Shown here piece after piece: positions 1 to 7,777 of a DNA stretch of 35,455 bases. The DNA comes from Streptosporangium minutum (GTDB lineage: Bacteria > Actinomycetota > Actinomycetes > Streptosporangiales > Streptosporangiaceae), in contig NZ_NGFP01000071.1 of the NCBI RefSeq assembly GCF_002149035.1, positions 1-35,455 of the forward strand. The letters are read 5' to 3'. Every line of letters begins with the position of its first letter. Position 1 is the first letter of the stretch. Made by a program: the position numbers and the translations under genes. Below the pieces are notes generated by a model. It searched no databases and was not told the origin of the DNA. It saw nothing but the letters and a program-made list of their open reading frames with translations.

Positions 1-737
1 GGCCGGCGGGGGGCCGGGTAGACCAGGACGGGAGGAAGGCGCTGGTCGACCAGGACGACGGGGGTGATCTGGCAGAAGTAGGAGGGGATCAGGGTCAGGC
101 CTCGTCCGTGCAGGCGGATCTCGCGATTCCCCACGGGGTAGGCGGCCTCCAGGACGGGGGACCTCCATCGCAGCACCGGCGCCAGCCGGCCGAGCATGGT
201 GTCCACGCCTCCGTCGGCGAGGTGGCGCACCAGGCCGCCGCGCTCATGGCTGAGGGCCGCCTCCATCATCTGCCGGTAGGAGGCGAAAGCCGTTCGGCAG
301 TAGCCGTCCACCAGACGGCTGAGGCGGCGGATCGAGCGTGGATCGCCGCGGGCCAGATCCTCCAGGCTTGCCGGCAGGCCGGCGTGGGCGCGCAGCACGT
401 TCAACTCCTCGCGCACGCGCGCTCGTGGCGTGTCGGCCAGGGCCTCGGTCCCGGCCCGGAGCCCGAACTGGGCCTCGATCGGTGTCAGGAAGTCGGGAAA
501 GTAGGCCCCTTTCGGAACCAGGGGAAGGAGCACCTCTCGCACCTGAGGAAGCAGACCCGCCGTGACCAGGTCGCCGCGGACCCGCCGCCGCCAGCCGGTC
601 ATGGCCGCGCCGCCGCCGCGTTCTTGCAGGCGGCACAGGCTCATCACCATCTCCCACATCGGATCGGCCCTGGAGGCGATCCGGACACGGGCGAGGTCCT
701 CGGCGCTGAAAACGATCCTCAGAGTGCCCCCGGTCAT
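1..737 (-). CDS. DUF5937/ArsR-like transcriptional regulator, 3' end outside window
   Basis: The frame reads from an ATG at 737 leftwards to the window edge without a stop (245 residues visible). The N-terminus has the pattern of the actinobacterial DUF5937 regulators: a start like TGGTLRIVFSAEDLARVRIA, then a Trp and a Met/Leu-rich helix (WEMVMSLCRLQ). The middle has the acidic/arginine-rich helices (residues about 105-165) and the usual 'YPVGNREIRLHGRGLTLIPSYF' type strand region near residue 215. In this family an ArsR-type winged helix follows at the C-terminus; that DNA-binding part would lie beyond the left edge and is not seen. A GAGG sits only about 3 bases before the ATG, so the start could lie a little upstream. 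Probable role: one-component transcriptional repressor, target unknown. Confidence 0.72.
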   Translation of the reverse strand, partial: MTGGTLRIVFSAEDLARVRIASRADPMWEMVMSLCRLQERGGGAAMTGWRRRVRGDLVTAGLLPQVREVLLPLVPKGAYFPDFLTPIEAQFGLRAGTEALADTPRARVREELNVLRAHAGLPASLEDLARGDPRSIRRLSRLVDGYCRTAFASYRQMMEAALSHERGGLVRHLADGGVDTMLGRLAPVLRWRSPVLEAAYPVGNREIRLHGRGLTLIPSYFCQITPVVLVDQRLPPVLVYPAPRR

Positions 738-1088
738 GTCCTCAGCCTGGCCGCCACCGATAACAGACAGATCAACGCCGGTTTGAAAGGCAGTTGGCAT
801 CGCAGTCGAGTCGGTTGGTCCGTCCATCCTCGGCGGGGTGATTCGGGGAGATGCCACCTCGCCCGGATCCAGCCGGCAGTGGTGGTCGGCGATCGCGGTG
901 CCGGTCTCGCGCAGCGTCTCCTCCCGCACGTACCGCTCCCGCGTCCAGGCCGGGGGCCGTAGACACCCCGCACGCCTCGGACATGCGGATCAGGCCGAGG
1001 ATCGACGGGCTGTCCTGCGTGGAGGGGCGGTGTCGCCGTCTCGAATCACGACAAGCGCCTCGCCGAGGAGTATCCCTCCGGCGACTGA
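738..1088 (-). other. Intergenic region with coding-like relic in several frames
   Basis: No intact gene is seen between the acylase stop and the regulator start. On the minus strand short coding-like stretches lie in different frames: one reading EALVVIRDGDT near 1030-1065, one reading SPSILGLIRMSEACGV near 965-1020, and one reading ERYVREETLRETGTAIADHH near 875-940, which continues in frame into the regulator. This looks like a frameshifted or decayed gene, but the family was not recognised. Confidence 0.3.
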
Positions 1089-3389
1089 TCAAAAGCCCGG
1101 CCTGTAGCGCCGCTCGATGTGGCCCTCGAGGTCGTCGGGAGAGAAATAGACGGGCCGGAGATCGCCGCTCGCGTAGCGTTCGGCCTGGTCGTCGAAGTGC
1201 GGCGAGCCGGGATGCCCGCTCGCGCCCCCCGCCGTCACCGCCCAGGCGCGCACCCTCGGCCCGAACTCCACGACCGCCACGAAGCTGTTGCCGCCGGTGC
1301 CGTACCAGCGCTTCGTTCCCGGCCGGCGCTCCGCTCTGAACGAGGCGAGGGAGCCCCATCGCGCGGAGGTGAAAGGCACCGGGATGCTCGGCTTGGCGTC
1401 GTCGAACTTCTGGACGATCGCGCCGTCGTTGCGCTGAAAGCGGTTGATCTCTCCCCAGGGCACCTGCCAGCTGCCGAAATCCTGCGTCAGCCGCTCCGCC
1501 GCCGCCTCCAGCGCCGCGAGCCGCCGCGCGTCGGTTGCGTGGCCGGCCATGTAATCCCACACCGACAAGCCCGCGTCCTTCGCCGGCTGGTCCGAGGACG
1601 CCCAGAGCGCCTCACCCCAGAACACGGCCAGCGAGGTCGCGGTCGAATCCGCGGCCCAGCGATGGTCCCAGCCGCGCAGCAGGCGGATCGGGCCGCCGAG
1701 CCTCGCCTTCTGCCGGTCGCCCCCGGGCAGCCTGTCCCACGCCGCGATCAACCCCGGCACGAGCCGGGCGAAGACGGTGAGGTAGGGATCGAAGGCGGCT
1801 GCGATCAGCGTCTGCGGGGTGAAGTCGCTCCGCGCGTTCAGCACCCGGATCGCCTGCGGCCCGCGCGGGTTCTCGCCGGCCTGGTCGAAATAGCGCGGAT
1901 AGTCGGCGACCTCGGGGCTGTCCGCGCCGGCCGCGGTCCAGGGCCAGTTGTTGGTGTTGAACACCCAGCCATTGTTCGGATTCACTGCCTGAGGCAGGCT
2001 CTGAAGGCTGTGCAGCCCGCGCCAGCCGGTCGCCGGATCGCTGCCGTCGACGGGCCGGCGATAGTCGAAGCGATCGTTGCGGACCGGCACGAACGGCGGC
2101 GTCAGGAAGGCGATCTGCCCCTTCGAGTCCGCGAACAGCGTGTTGTTCGAGCTGTTGGCCTTGAAGCCCGCCACCTTGAGGAAGCCCGCGTAATCCCGCG
2201 CCTTGGTGCGCAGGAAGCTCTGCTGCAGCGCCTCGACGGGCCTGTTCATCAGCGCGGACGCGATCCACCTGCCGTCCACCTCGCGCACGATCGGGCCGTG
2301 ATGCGTGGCGAAGGTGGTGAAGCCGCGTTGCGCCCGCCGGCCATCCGCGGTGCGGTAGGACAACGTGATCGTCTCCGTCCTCACCGGCCGCAGCGCGTCG
2401 CCGTAACGGTAGGAGCGGCTGCCGTCCGCCCCGGTCACGATCGTCTCGGCGAACTCGTCGACGTTGTCGACACCGCTCGACGTGTGCATCCAGCCCGCGT
2501 CCGCGTTGAAGCCCTGGTAGACGAAGAACTGCCCCCAGGTGACCGCGCCATAGACGTTGAGCCCTTCGCCGCTTGTCACCTGCTGCTCGGAGCGGAAGAA
2601 GAAGCTGGTGTGCGGGTTGATCAGCAGCAGCGCATGGCCGTTCCGCGTGCGGCCCGGCGCGATCGCCATGCCGTTCGAACCCGTGGGCTTGTGGAACAGC
2701 GGCTCGCGCTCCTCATCGGTCATCGCCACCGCGCGGTTGCCGTAGAAGGCCTCGAGCCGGGTGAGGGACACCTGCTCGATGTCGCCGCCGATGCTGCCTT
2801 CGGAGAAGCTCAGCACCATCCAGGGCTCGAACCGCTTGATCACGCGCGGGCGCACCTCTCGGTGCGTCGCGAGATACCAGTTCAGCCCGTCCGCCCAGGC
2901 CCGCATCAGCTTGCGCAACCAGGCCGGGCTCTTCGCGTAGTCCCCCTTCAGCACTTGGAGATCGAGGAACAGCCGCTGGCGCAGGTCCTGCCAGATCGCA
3001 CTCTCGCCCTCGGCCTCGGCGAGGCGGCCGAGGCTGACCAGGTAGTTGGTCTCGATCCGGTCAAAGTCGTCCTCGGCCTGGGCATAGGTCATCCCGAACA
3101 CCGCATCGGCGTCGCTCTCGCCCACCACGTGCGGGATGCCCCAGTCATCGCGGGTGATCGTCACGCGCGCCGCTTGCCCGCGCCAGCGGGCGAGATCGGG
3201 TGCGGTTCGCGTGGAGGCGGCGGGCGCGTCGCCGGACGGCAACCCCACCGCGGCGGCTGCGGCTCCAGCGGCCAGTGCGGCTGCTCCACCCAGGACGCGG
3301 CGCCGGCTCAGCCCTTCGTTCTGCGGGTGGTTCAGTAGCCGCCCGCCTTCCTCCTCGGTCAGCCGACGCGCCCATACTCGCTTCGCCAT
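1089..3389 (-). CDS. Penicillin acylase family protein (Ntn hydrolase), Tat-exported
   Basis: This 766-residue protein belongs to the penicillin amidase/aculeacin/AHL acylase family (peptidase family S45), which is made as one precursor and cleaves itself into alpha and beta chains. The N-terminus carries a twin-arginine signal (LSRRRVLGGAAALAAGAAAA, residues about 27-46), so it should be exported folded. The nucleophile is Ser238 in the conserved GSNGMAIAPGRT, which would become the first residue of the beta chain after cleavage just before it. The beta chain has the family motifs NPHTSFFF and NSSNNTLFADSKGQIAF, the latter with the expected oxyanion Asn. Length fits the family. A G-rich ribosome site lies about 7 bases before the ATG. 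Internal wording (WGIPHVVGESDADAVFGMTYAQAEDDFDRIETN) is closest in my memory to sphingomonad/caulobacter acylases, which suggests transfer. The substrate (beta-lactam, lactone or peptide amide) cannot be told from sequence. Confidence 0.9.
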   Translation of the reverse strand: MAKRVWARRLTEEEGGRLLNHPQNEGLSRRRVLGGAAALAAGAAAAAVGLPSGDAPAASTRTAPDLARWRGQAARVTITRDDWGIPHVVGESDADAVFGMTYAQAEDDFDRIETNYLVSLGRLAEAEGESAIWQDLRQRLFLDLQVLKGDYAKSPAWLRKLMRAWADGLNWYLATHREVRPRVIKRFEPWMVLSFSEGSIGGDIEQVSLTRLEAFYGNRAVAMTDEEREPLFHKPTGSNGMAIAPGRTRNGHALLLINPHTSFFFRSEQQVTSGEGLNVYGAVTWGQFFVYQGFNADAGWMHTSSGVDNVDEFAETIVTGADGSRSYRYGDALRPVRTETITLSYRTADGRRAQRGFTTFATHHGPIVREVDGRWIASALMNRPVEALQQSFLRTKARDYAGFLKVAGFKANSSNNTLFADSKGQIAFLTPPFVPVRNDRFDYRRPVDGSDPATGWRGLHSLQSLPQAVNPNNGWVFNTNNWPWTAAGADSPEVADYPRYFDQAGENPRGPQAIRVLNARSDFTPQTLIAAAFDPYLTVFARLVPGLIAAWDRLPGGDRQKARLGGPIRLLRGWDHRWAADSTATSLAVFWGEALWASSDQPAKDAGLSVWDYMAGHATDARRLAALEAAAERLTQDFGSWQVPWGEINRFQRNDGAIVQKFDDAKPSIPVPFTSARWGSLASFRAERRPGTKRWYGTGGNSFVAVVEFGPRVRAWAVTAGGASGHPGSPHFDDQAERYASGDLRPVYFSPDDLEGHIERRYRPGF

Positions 3390-3406
3390 CTGCTGCCCCC
3401 CGTCTT

Positions 3407-3444
3407 CGGGGTCTCGATCAGATCTCCGGGGTCTCGATCAGATC
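3407..3444. repeat. Tandem repeat, 20-bp period, two copies
   Basis: The 18-base unit CGGGGTCTCGATCAGATC occurs at 3407-3424 and again at 3427-3444 with no mismatch. It lies 18 bases upstream of the acylase start codon, in its probable leader or promoter region. Confidence 0.85.
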
Positions 3445-3520
3445 GATGACCCGAAGGTGAGATCGGCACACCTCACACCGGCCATACCCGGCAGCGACCC
3501 GGCCGATGTATCCGCTCGGC

Positions 3521-3555
3521 GCGCCGGCTGGGGGAAGGCGCGCCGGCTGGGGGAA
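3521..3555. repeat. Direct repeat, 19-bp period, two copies
   Basis: The 16-base unit GCGCCGGCTGGGGGAA occurs at 3521-3536 and 3540-3555 without mismatch. No function is evident. Confidence 0.8.
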
Positions 3556-3705
3556 CTCGTGCACCACGTCCGTGGACGCAACCCCCGCATGTCGAACCGC
3601 AGGCGGCCGTTCGCCGTGATTCCCGAGCCGGCACAGCCGCTGGAGGGACCGCGTTCCGGGCTGTCCGGGCAGGCGTGTTCGCATCGCCACCCCACGTCAC
3701 CCGCG

Positions 3706-3727
3706 GTAGCCACTTTTTTGTGGGTAC
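3706..3727. other. Inverted repeat around a T6 tract
   Basis: GTAGCCAC at 3706-3713 and GTGGGTAC at 3720-3727 form an 8-bp dyad with one mismatch around TTTTTT. It could be a weak factor-independent terminator below the HxlR relic or a regulator site. It stands out in this GC-rich DNA. Confidence 0.4.
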
Positions 3728-3815
3728 TTGTCGGCGGGCCGGAGCGGCCCGAAGCTTGGTCACGGGCGGTCGGGAGAGCGTCGGATCCAGATGAGACGGG
3801 GAGGTTCGCGATGCG

Positions 3816-4060
3816 TCAGGAGACCGGTTGGAGCTCAGCCAGCTTCTCCAGACGGCGGTGGCCCCAGTCGGAAAGAGGCGCCAACGCCTCTGAGAGTTCG
3901 CGGCCGAACACGGTCAGGGAGTACACGGTCTTCAGCGGCCGCACATCGTGTACCTCCCGGTGGACCAGTCCGTCGCCCTCCATCTCCCGGAGCGTCTGAG
4001 TCAGCACCTTCTCGGTGAGGCCCGGCAGCCGCCGGCGCAGCTCACCGGGGCGATGCGGGC
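3816..4060 (-). pseudogene. HxlR-family regulator, 5'-truncated
   Basis: The frame reads GPHRPGELRRRLPGLTEKVL and continues with LTQTLREMEGDGLVHREVHD and YSLTVFGRELSEALAPLSDWG before its stop at 3816. This is the second half of a HxlR winged-helix regulator: helix 3, the wing (DGLV.RE) and the C-terminal dimer helix. The usual first 40 residues, with CPV....LGG.W....L, are missing. Upstream in frame there is an in-frame TGA near 4110 and no homologous residues before about 4060. The first in-frame ATG gives only 63 residues and lacks most of the DNA-binding helix, so a functional product is unlikely. HxlR proteins are MarR-like redox or aldehyde sensors about 110-130 residues long. Confidence 0.65.
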
Positions 4061-4612
4061 CGGAGCATCGACGCGGGCGTGATGCGTGCGGCCGAAGGCC
4101 TGGCGCGCCGCGTCATCGGACGAGGCCACGGCGGAGACGGGTTCCTCCGGATCACCGATCTCCTGAACCCTCGGTGAGGAGGTCGTCCCGCGACCTCTGT
4201 GATCACGGACGGCGGATCCGGCTCATCATGGGTTGGAATATCCGGGGATACGGGCTCGGGAACGGCTCCGCACAGATAGGTGGACTCCTCCCGGCGGCGC
4301 ACTCTCCACCTCCTCCAGCGTCGCCGACGCCCCGATGACCGCATGACCTTTCCACCACGTCCGCCTCAGTCCACAGTCACTGTGATTTTTCATCCGACCC
4401 CCTTCCTGCCCGGTCAAAGCGCATGGTCTGCGGACGGACGCAGATAGGCCGGGAGGAAAAGGCCGCCCCGGCTGGATTTCCCAGTGATCCGCAACCGGTT
4501 TCCAAGTGCGTCGGCGCATTCTGACGAAAGGAAATCATGTGTCTGAGACGCGATTACCGCACAGATCACCGTTCCTGGACGCGTTCTTCTTCGACGAAGG
4601 GCAGGAAAAACA
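4061..4612. other. Intergenic stretch with only weak small-ORF candidates
   Basis: No clear gene is visible. It contains one small minus-strand ORF with a good ribosome site (4226-4393). On the plus strand an ATG at 4537 is preceded by GAAAGGA, and its frame overlaps the next gene out of frame. A perfect 13-bp dyad, CACAGT-C-ACTGTG, lies at 4372-4384. Confidence 0.35.
4226..4393 (-). CDS. Possible small protein, 55 residues, unrecognised
   Basis: The ATG at 4393 follows a strong GGAAGGGGG ribosome site at a spacing of 4 bases, and the frame starts MKNHSDCGLRRTWWKGHAVI. There is no signal peptide, membrane segment or family motif that I recognise, and codon bias is only moderate. It could equally be chance; the ribosome site is the main support. 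Confidence 0.25.
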   Translation of the reverse strand: MKNHSDCGLRRTWWKGHAVIGASATLEEVESAPPGGVHLSVRSRSRARIPGYSNP

Positions 4613-4855
4613 ATGAGGACTCGTCGTCTGGCCGCGGTGGCATTGATGGCCGCCGGGCTCGCCTTCGGCAGCATGACCGCCTCCGCCTCCGCAGCAACCG
4701 CGGCGGCCGTCCCCTCATGGCACCTCGCGGGTTACTACCAGTACAACGACCAGTGCTTCAGGACCGGCTTCAAAGCCATCACCAACGGCGGTATCGTCCA
4801 GGATTTCAAATGTGAGCGCGTCGACTCCCTCGTCGCCCTCTACCTCCTTTATTAG
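4613..4855 (+). CDS. Small secreted protein, 80 residues
   Basis: The protein starts with a classical Sec signal peptide: MRTRR, then a hydrophobic core AAVALMAAGLAFG, then an Ala-rich ASASA cleavage region near residue 27. The mature part is about 50 residues and contains YYQYNDQCFRTGFKAITNGG, with two cysteines (Cys48 and Cys67) that could form one disulfide. It ends in an aromatic/aliphatic ALYLLY. An AGGA lies about 7 bases before the ATG. The gene is monocistronic and followed by a strong hairpin. Similar tiny secreted proteins are common in actinomycetes without known function; a bacteriocin-like, surface or inhibitor role would be speculation. Confidence 0.7.
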   Translation: MRTRRLAAVALMAAGLAFGSMTASASAATAAAVPSWHLAGYYQYNDQCFRTGFKAITNGGIVQDFKCERVDSLVALYLLY

Positions 4856-4870
4856 AATTCACTGAAAGAC

Positions 4871-4906
4871 CCGTCCCGGGCCGGTGTGAATGCCGGACCG
4901 GGACGG
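4871..4906 (+). terminator. Factor-independent terminator-like hairpin
   Basis: CCGTCCCGGGCCGG at 4871-4884 pairs with CCGGACCGGGACGG at 4893-4906 (13 of 14 pairs, 8-base loop), 15 bases after the stop of the small secreted gene. It has no U tract, as is common in actinomycetes. Confidence 0.65.
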
Positions 4907-5078
4907 ATCCTTCCGCGGATGCCGGTCAGCCCGGGACGGTATGCCCGGGTCACCTGAGGGGCCGTGCGGGTCCACTGGCGCACAGGGCTCTCAGGACCGG
5001 CCGGCCGGCCCGTCTGACGCGTGGAGCACAGACGCGGAGCACGCCGGATCGGTCCGGCGCGCTCCGCGCGTCCGTCCG

Positions 5079-5098
5079 GCCGCCTGCGGCCAGGCGGC
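5079..5098 (-). terminator. Hairpin just after the membrane protein stop
   Basis: GCCGCCTG (5079-5086) and CAGGCGGC (5091-5098) form a perfect 8-bp stem with a CGGC loop, starting 4 bases downstream of the minus-strand stop at 5103. Confidence 0.55.
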
Positions 5099-5102
5099 GC
5101 CA

Positions 5103-5801
5103 TCACCCCATGACGGGCCTTGTCCCCGCGGTCGGGATCGGCAGGTGCTCGCGGATGAGCAGCCCGCTCGCGGCCAGCACCCACAGGCCCGTCAGCACGC
5201 CGGGCAGGTACCCCACCAGCAGGCCGTCGGGAGCGAGCACGCCTCCCGTGATTCCCACCGCGAACGCGGCCAGCACGTTCAGTGCCGCGACGAGCAGGGC
5301 GAACCAGGCCATCCACACCGGGAACACGTGCGTGCGCATGATGGCCACGGCCGAGGCCCCGAAGGGCACGGCGACCGCGATCCCCGAGATCGTGCCCATC
5401 ACCGCCAAGGCGGTGTACGGCCCGGCGGCGATGGGCAGAAGCGCCCTGTGCGCGGTCATCGCGTAGGTCATCCCGGCGAACACCGACAGGCCGACGAACC
5501 CGATCACGGAGATGAGGATGTAGCCCGCCAGCACCAGCGCGGGCGCGTCGCCGCTCTCATCGGCGCGGCGGAAGGCCGTGGCCAGCGCGACGCCGAACCA
5601 CAGGAACAGCGCGGTCGCGATGGCGTAGAGCAACGCCCCCATCAGGACCTGGGCGCGGTACTGCGACAGGTACCCGGCGATCGTCGTCGTGGATTCACCG
5701 ATCCTCGGAGCGTTCCCCATCACCAGCCGTCCGATGAAGGCGAGCACCAGCGCGCCGATACCCGCCAGACCGCCCCATCGGAACTCGTGGCTCTCTTTCA
5801 T
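5103..5801 (-). CDS. Six-helix integral membrane protein, unknown function
   Basis: The chosen start is the ATG at 5801, preceded by GGGGGTGG, giving 232 residues beginning MKESHEFRWGG. A longer frame to 5948 exists, but its extra 49 residues are hydrophilic, lack coding character and would precede the first membrane helix without purpose. Six hydrophobic segments are evident, including GGLAGIGALVLAFIGRLVM, GALLYAIATALFLWFGVALA, YILISVIGFVGLSVFAGMTY, AVMGTISGIAVAVPFGASAV, VWMAWFALLVAALNVLAAFA and LPGVLTGLWVLAASGLLI. A charged loop (RRADESGDAP) follows helix 2. No catalytic motif was recognised. The architecture resembles the many uncharacterised six-helix proteins of actinomycetes. It is convergent with the small secreted gene and divergent from the next gene. 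Confidence 0.75.
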   Translation of the reverse strand: MKESHEFRWGGLAGIGALVLAFIGRLVMGNAPRIGESTTTIAGYLSQYRAQVLMGALLYAIATALFLWFGVALATAFRRADESGDAPALVLAGYILISVIGFVGLSVFAGMTYAMTAHRALLPIAAGPYTALAVMGTISGIAVAVPFGASAVAIMRTHVFPVWMAWFALLVAALNVLAAFAVGITGGVLAPDGLLVGYLPGVLTGLWVLAASGLLIREHLPIPTAGTRPVMG

Positions 5802-6070
5802 GTAAACCACCCCCACGTTCAAGGATTCACCTGCCTCATCGGCGCCTCCAGGGCCGAAAGTCCCTATTACGGCCGTGGCGCTCCCCCCCTTGTACGGCTC
5901 CGGCTCGCCGTAGTGACCGCGCCCGCTCCAACGGCCGCCAAACGGCACCAGATCATGGCAAAGGAGCTGCCAGATACACGTTCACGCCGTTTCCGGACGC
6001 TGCCTGCTGAGCACGATGTGAGCACATGCCTGGCTCCTGGCCGGGTCGGGGCGCGTCAAGGGAGATCGCC

Positions 6071-6646
6071 GTGTTGAAGAGCCGTTTCGGGGCCATGGGA
6101 ATGGGCGCCGCCGCCGCGATGGTGTCCACGGTGCTCGCTGTGCCTTCCGCAGCCGATACGTGCGGTCCGTCGACCACGTGTGCCACGACGGTGACCTTCA
6201 CCGTGACCGCCGGCAGCGGACTGGAGATCAGCACACCTGACGGTCCGGTCGACATCGGCAGCGGCGCGCCGGGCACGCAGATCAGCGGGCAGCTCGGCGC
6301 GGTCACGGTGTCCGACGAACGGGCCGCGCTCACCGCCACCTGGACGGCGACCGTATCGGGCACGGCTTTCACCACGGGCGGTGGAACGGGTGCCGAGACC
6401 GTCCCGACCACGGCGGTCTCCTACTGGTCGGGCCCGGCGACGGCCACCACCGGTGATGGCACCTTCGTCCCCGGTCAGCCCGATGCCGCCTCCGCGGAGG
6501 TGCTGGACGAGCCGTACACCGCGTTCAGCAAGACGACCGGGGCCGGTGACAACTCCGCCACCTGGAACCCCACCGTCGTGATCGACGTCCCGGCCCAGGC
6601 GGTGGCCGGTACCTACACCGGCACGGTAAACCACTCCGTCGCCTGA
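6071..6646 (+). CDS. Secreted WxL-like surface protein
   Basis: The start is placed at GTG 6071 because GGGAG lies 6 bases upstream; the longer ATG start at 6026 has no ribosome site. The 191-residue protein has a Sec signal (LKSRFGAMGMGAAAAMVSTV, cleavage near PSAA at residues 25-28) and two early cysteines (Cys31, Cys37). The mature part is rich in Thr/Gly/Ala and predicted beta strands, such as TVTFTVTAGSGLEISTPDGP and TATWTATVSGTAFTTGGG, and ends AGTYTGTVNHSVA. That ending resembles the last strand of WxL-type peptidoglycan-binding domains (AGTYTGThThTh), though the second WxL is not clear. It is probably an extracellular wall-associated protein; the WxL link is inference from the pattern. 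Confidence 0.7.
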   Translation: MLKSRFGAMGMGAAAAMVSTVLAVPSAADTCGPSTTCATTVTFTVTAGSGLEISTPDGPVDIGSGAPGTQISGQLGAVTVSDERAALTATWTATVSGTAFTTGGGTGAETVPTTAVSYWSGPATATTGDGTFVPGQPDAASAEVLDEPYTAFSKTTGAGDNSATWNPTVVIDVPAQAVAGTYTGTVNHSVA

Positions 6647-6741
6647 CCCCCGCCTCGCAGTGCCCGGAGACCCTCCGGCCGCCGCACGACAACCGGCCCG
6701 CGGGCTGTCCGCCTCCCCCTGTGACGACGTTCCGAAGCGGA

Positions 6742-6773
6742 CGGCTCCCGCCCGTCGCGGGAGGCGGGAGCCG
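6742..6773. terminator. Bidirectional terminator between convergent genes
   Basis: CGGCTCCCGCC (6742-6752) and GGCGGGAGCCG (6763-6773) form a perfect 11-bp stem with a 10-base loop. It lies between the plus-strand stop at 6646 and the minus-strand stop at 6788, so it can serve both genes. Confidence 0.8.
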
Positions 6774-6787
6774 GATCGTGCACGTGA

Positions 6788-7777
6788 TCAGGAGGCGGGC
6801 GGTGGCGCGCTTCCGTTGTAGAACGGGTTCTCGGGCAGACGCTCGGGCGTGACGAGCAGCCGGATCACGCCGGCCCTCACCTGCCACGCGTTCCAGACGG
6901 TCCAGCCCGGTCCGACCCGGTCCTCAGGCAACGGGTCGAAGGACGACATGACGCCCGTTCTCTCATCCATCCGGATGAGGCTGAACACCGCGATCAGGTT
7001 ACGCCTGCGCGCCTCAGCCAGGACGTCGTCCACGGAGCGGCCGTTTCGCAGCCGGACGCCGCCGAACATCTCGCCTGGCGCCATGGCCGAGTCGAAATTC
7101 GCGTACTCCTCTCCCGGCTTCGCCTGGCGTCCCAGCCTGACATCCACACTCCCGGTGAAACCGGCGGGGATCCGCATCACCATGACGCAATGGCCGTTCT
7201 GTACCGGCCGGCACCCTTTGGGTGCCGTCTCCATCGACAGGGCGACACCACCGAACCGGGGGCCGGAGGGATCCGGCCTGACTTCCGGGTCGGGGCGGGA
7301 GGAACCCTTGGCCGCGATGATCATTCCCAGGATCTTCCCCACTCCGCCCGGTGAGACGGGCACCAGGCGCAGATCGACGTTCAGGCCCACCGCGTGGAAC
7401 GCCTCGGTGTACTCGGCGTGGTCGGCGAACGGATCCTTGATGCGGGCGACGTACTGGTCCCCTTCCCGGCCGATCTCCACCGCGGAGTTGGCGTAGGAGA
7501 CCGCCACGCCGCGTCCGTCCTCCAGCAGGCTCGGACCCACGACGACTCCTGCCGCGAGCACGGCCGCGGCGGTCAGGCCCAACGCGAGACGGCGAGGGCC
7601 GCGTGGAGCGTACCGGCGGGTACGTCCCAGCCCTCTGGAGGCGATATCAGGCTCTTGGACGGCGATCGAAGCCAGCAGCGCCCGTGCCCCCGCACCGGAC
7701 GCGCGGCTGTCCGGCTGTCCGGGCTCGACCCGGGCCAGTGGCCTCAGCAGTTCGTTGATCTCATCGACGTTCCTCAC
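6788..7777 (-). CDS. Membrane-anchored partner of ECF sigma factor (CU044_5270-like)
   Basis: This 329-residue protein starts with GTG at 7777, and the sigma factor stop TGA overlaps it (GTGA), a sign of translational coupling. The cytosolic N-terminal 60 residues (MRNVDEINELLRPLARVEPG...) are followed by one transmembrane helix (LALGLTAAAVLAAGVVVGPSLL, residues about 64-86). An extracytoplasmic domain of about 240 residues follows, with two cysteines in GCRPVQNGHCVMVM. This layout is that of the actinobacterial 'CU044_5270 family' proteins encoded directly after ECF sigma factors. It probably acts as an anti-sigma factor or signal receiver at the membrane, although the zinc-binding HxxxCxxC motif of ZAS anti-sigma factors is absent. 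Confidence 0.75.
   Translation of the reverse strand: MRNVDEINELLRPLARVEPGQPDSRASGAGARALLASIAVQEPDIASRGLGRTRRYAPRGPRRLALGLTAAAVLAAGVVVGPSLLEDGRGVAVSYANSAVEIGREGDQYVARIKDPFADHAEYTEAFHAVGLNVDLRLVPVSPGGVGKILGMIIAAKGSSRPDPEVRPDPSGPRFGGVALSMETAPKGCRPVQNGHCVMVMRIPAGFTGSVDVRLGRQAKPGEEYANFDSAMAPGEMFGGVRLRNGRSVDDVLAEARRRNLIAVFSLIRMDERTGVMSSFDPLPEDRVGPGWTVWNAWQVRAGVIRLLVTPERLPENPFYNGSAPPPAS

Larger units (their letters stand above)
3390..3815. other. Gene-free intergenic stretch with repeats
   Basis: No frame in this stretch has recognisable protein content. It holds two short tandem duplications and one AT-rich inverted repeat, listed separately. It separates the acylase gene from the HxlR relic. Confidence 0.5.

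Noticed and set aside
1119-3338. Open frame of 739 codons on the plus strand
   Set aside because: It is antisense to the acylase gene, Arg/Ala/Pro/Gly-rich and without family motifs; the opposite strand carries a full set of Ntn-hydrolase signatures.
4890-6077. Plus-strand frame of 395 codons
   Set aside because: His/Gly/Arg-rich composition without motifs; the minus strand encodes six clear transmembrane helices in the same place.
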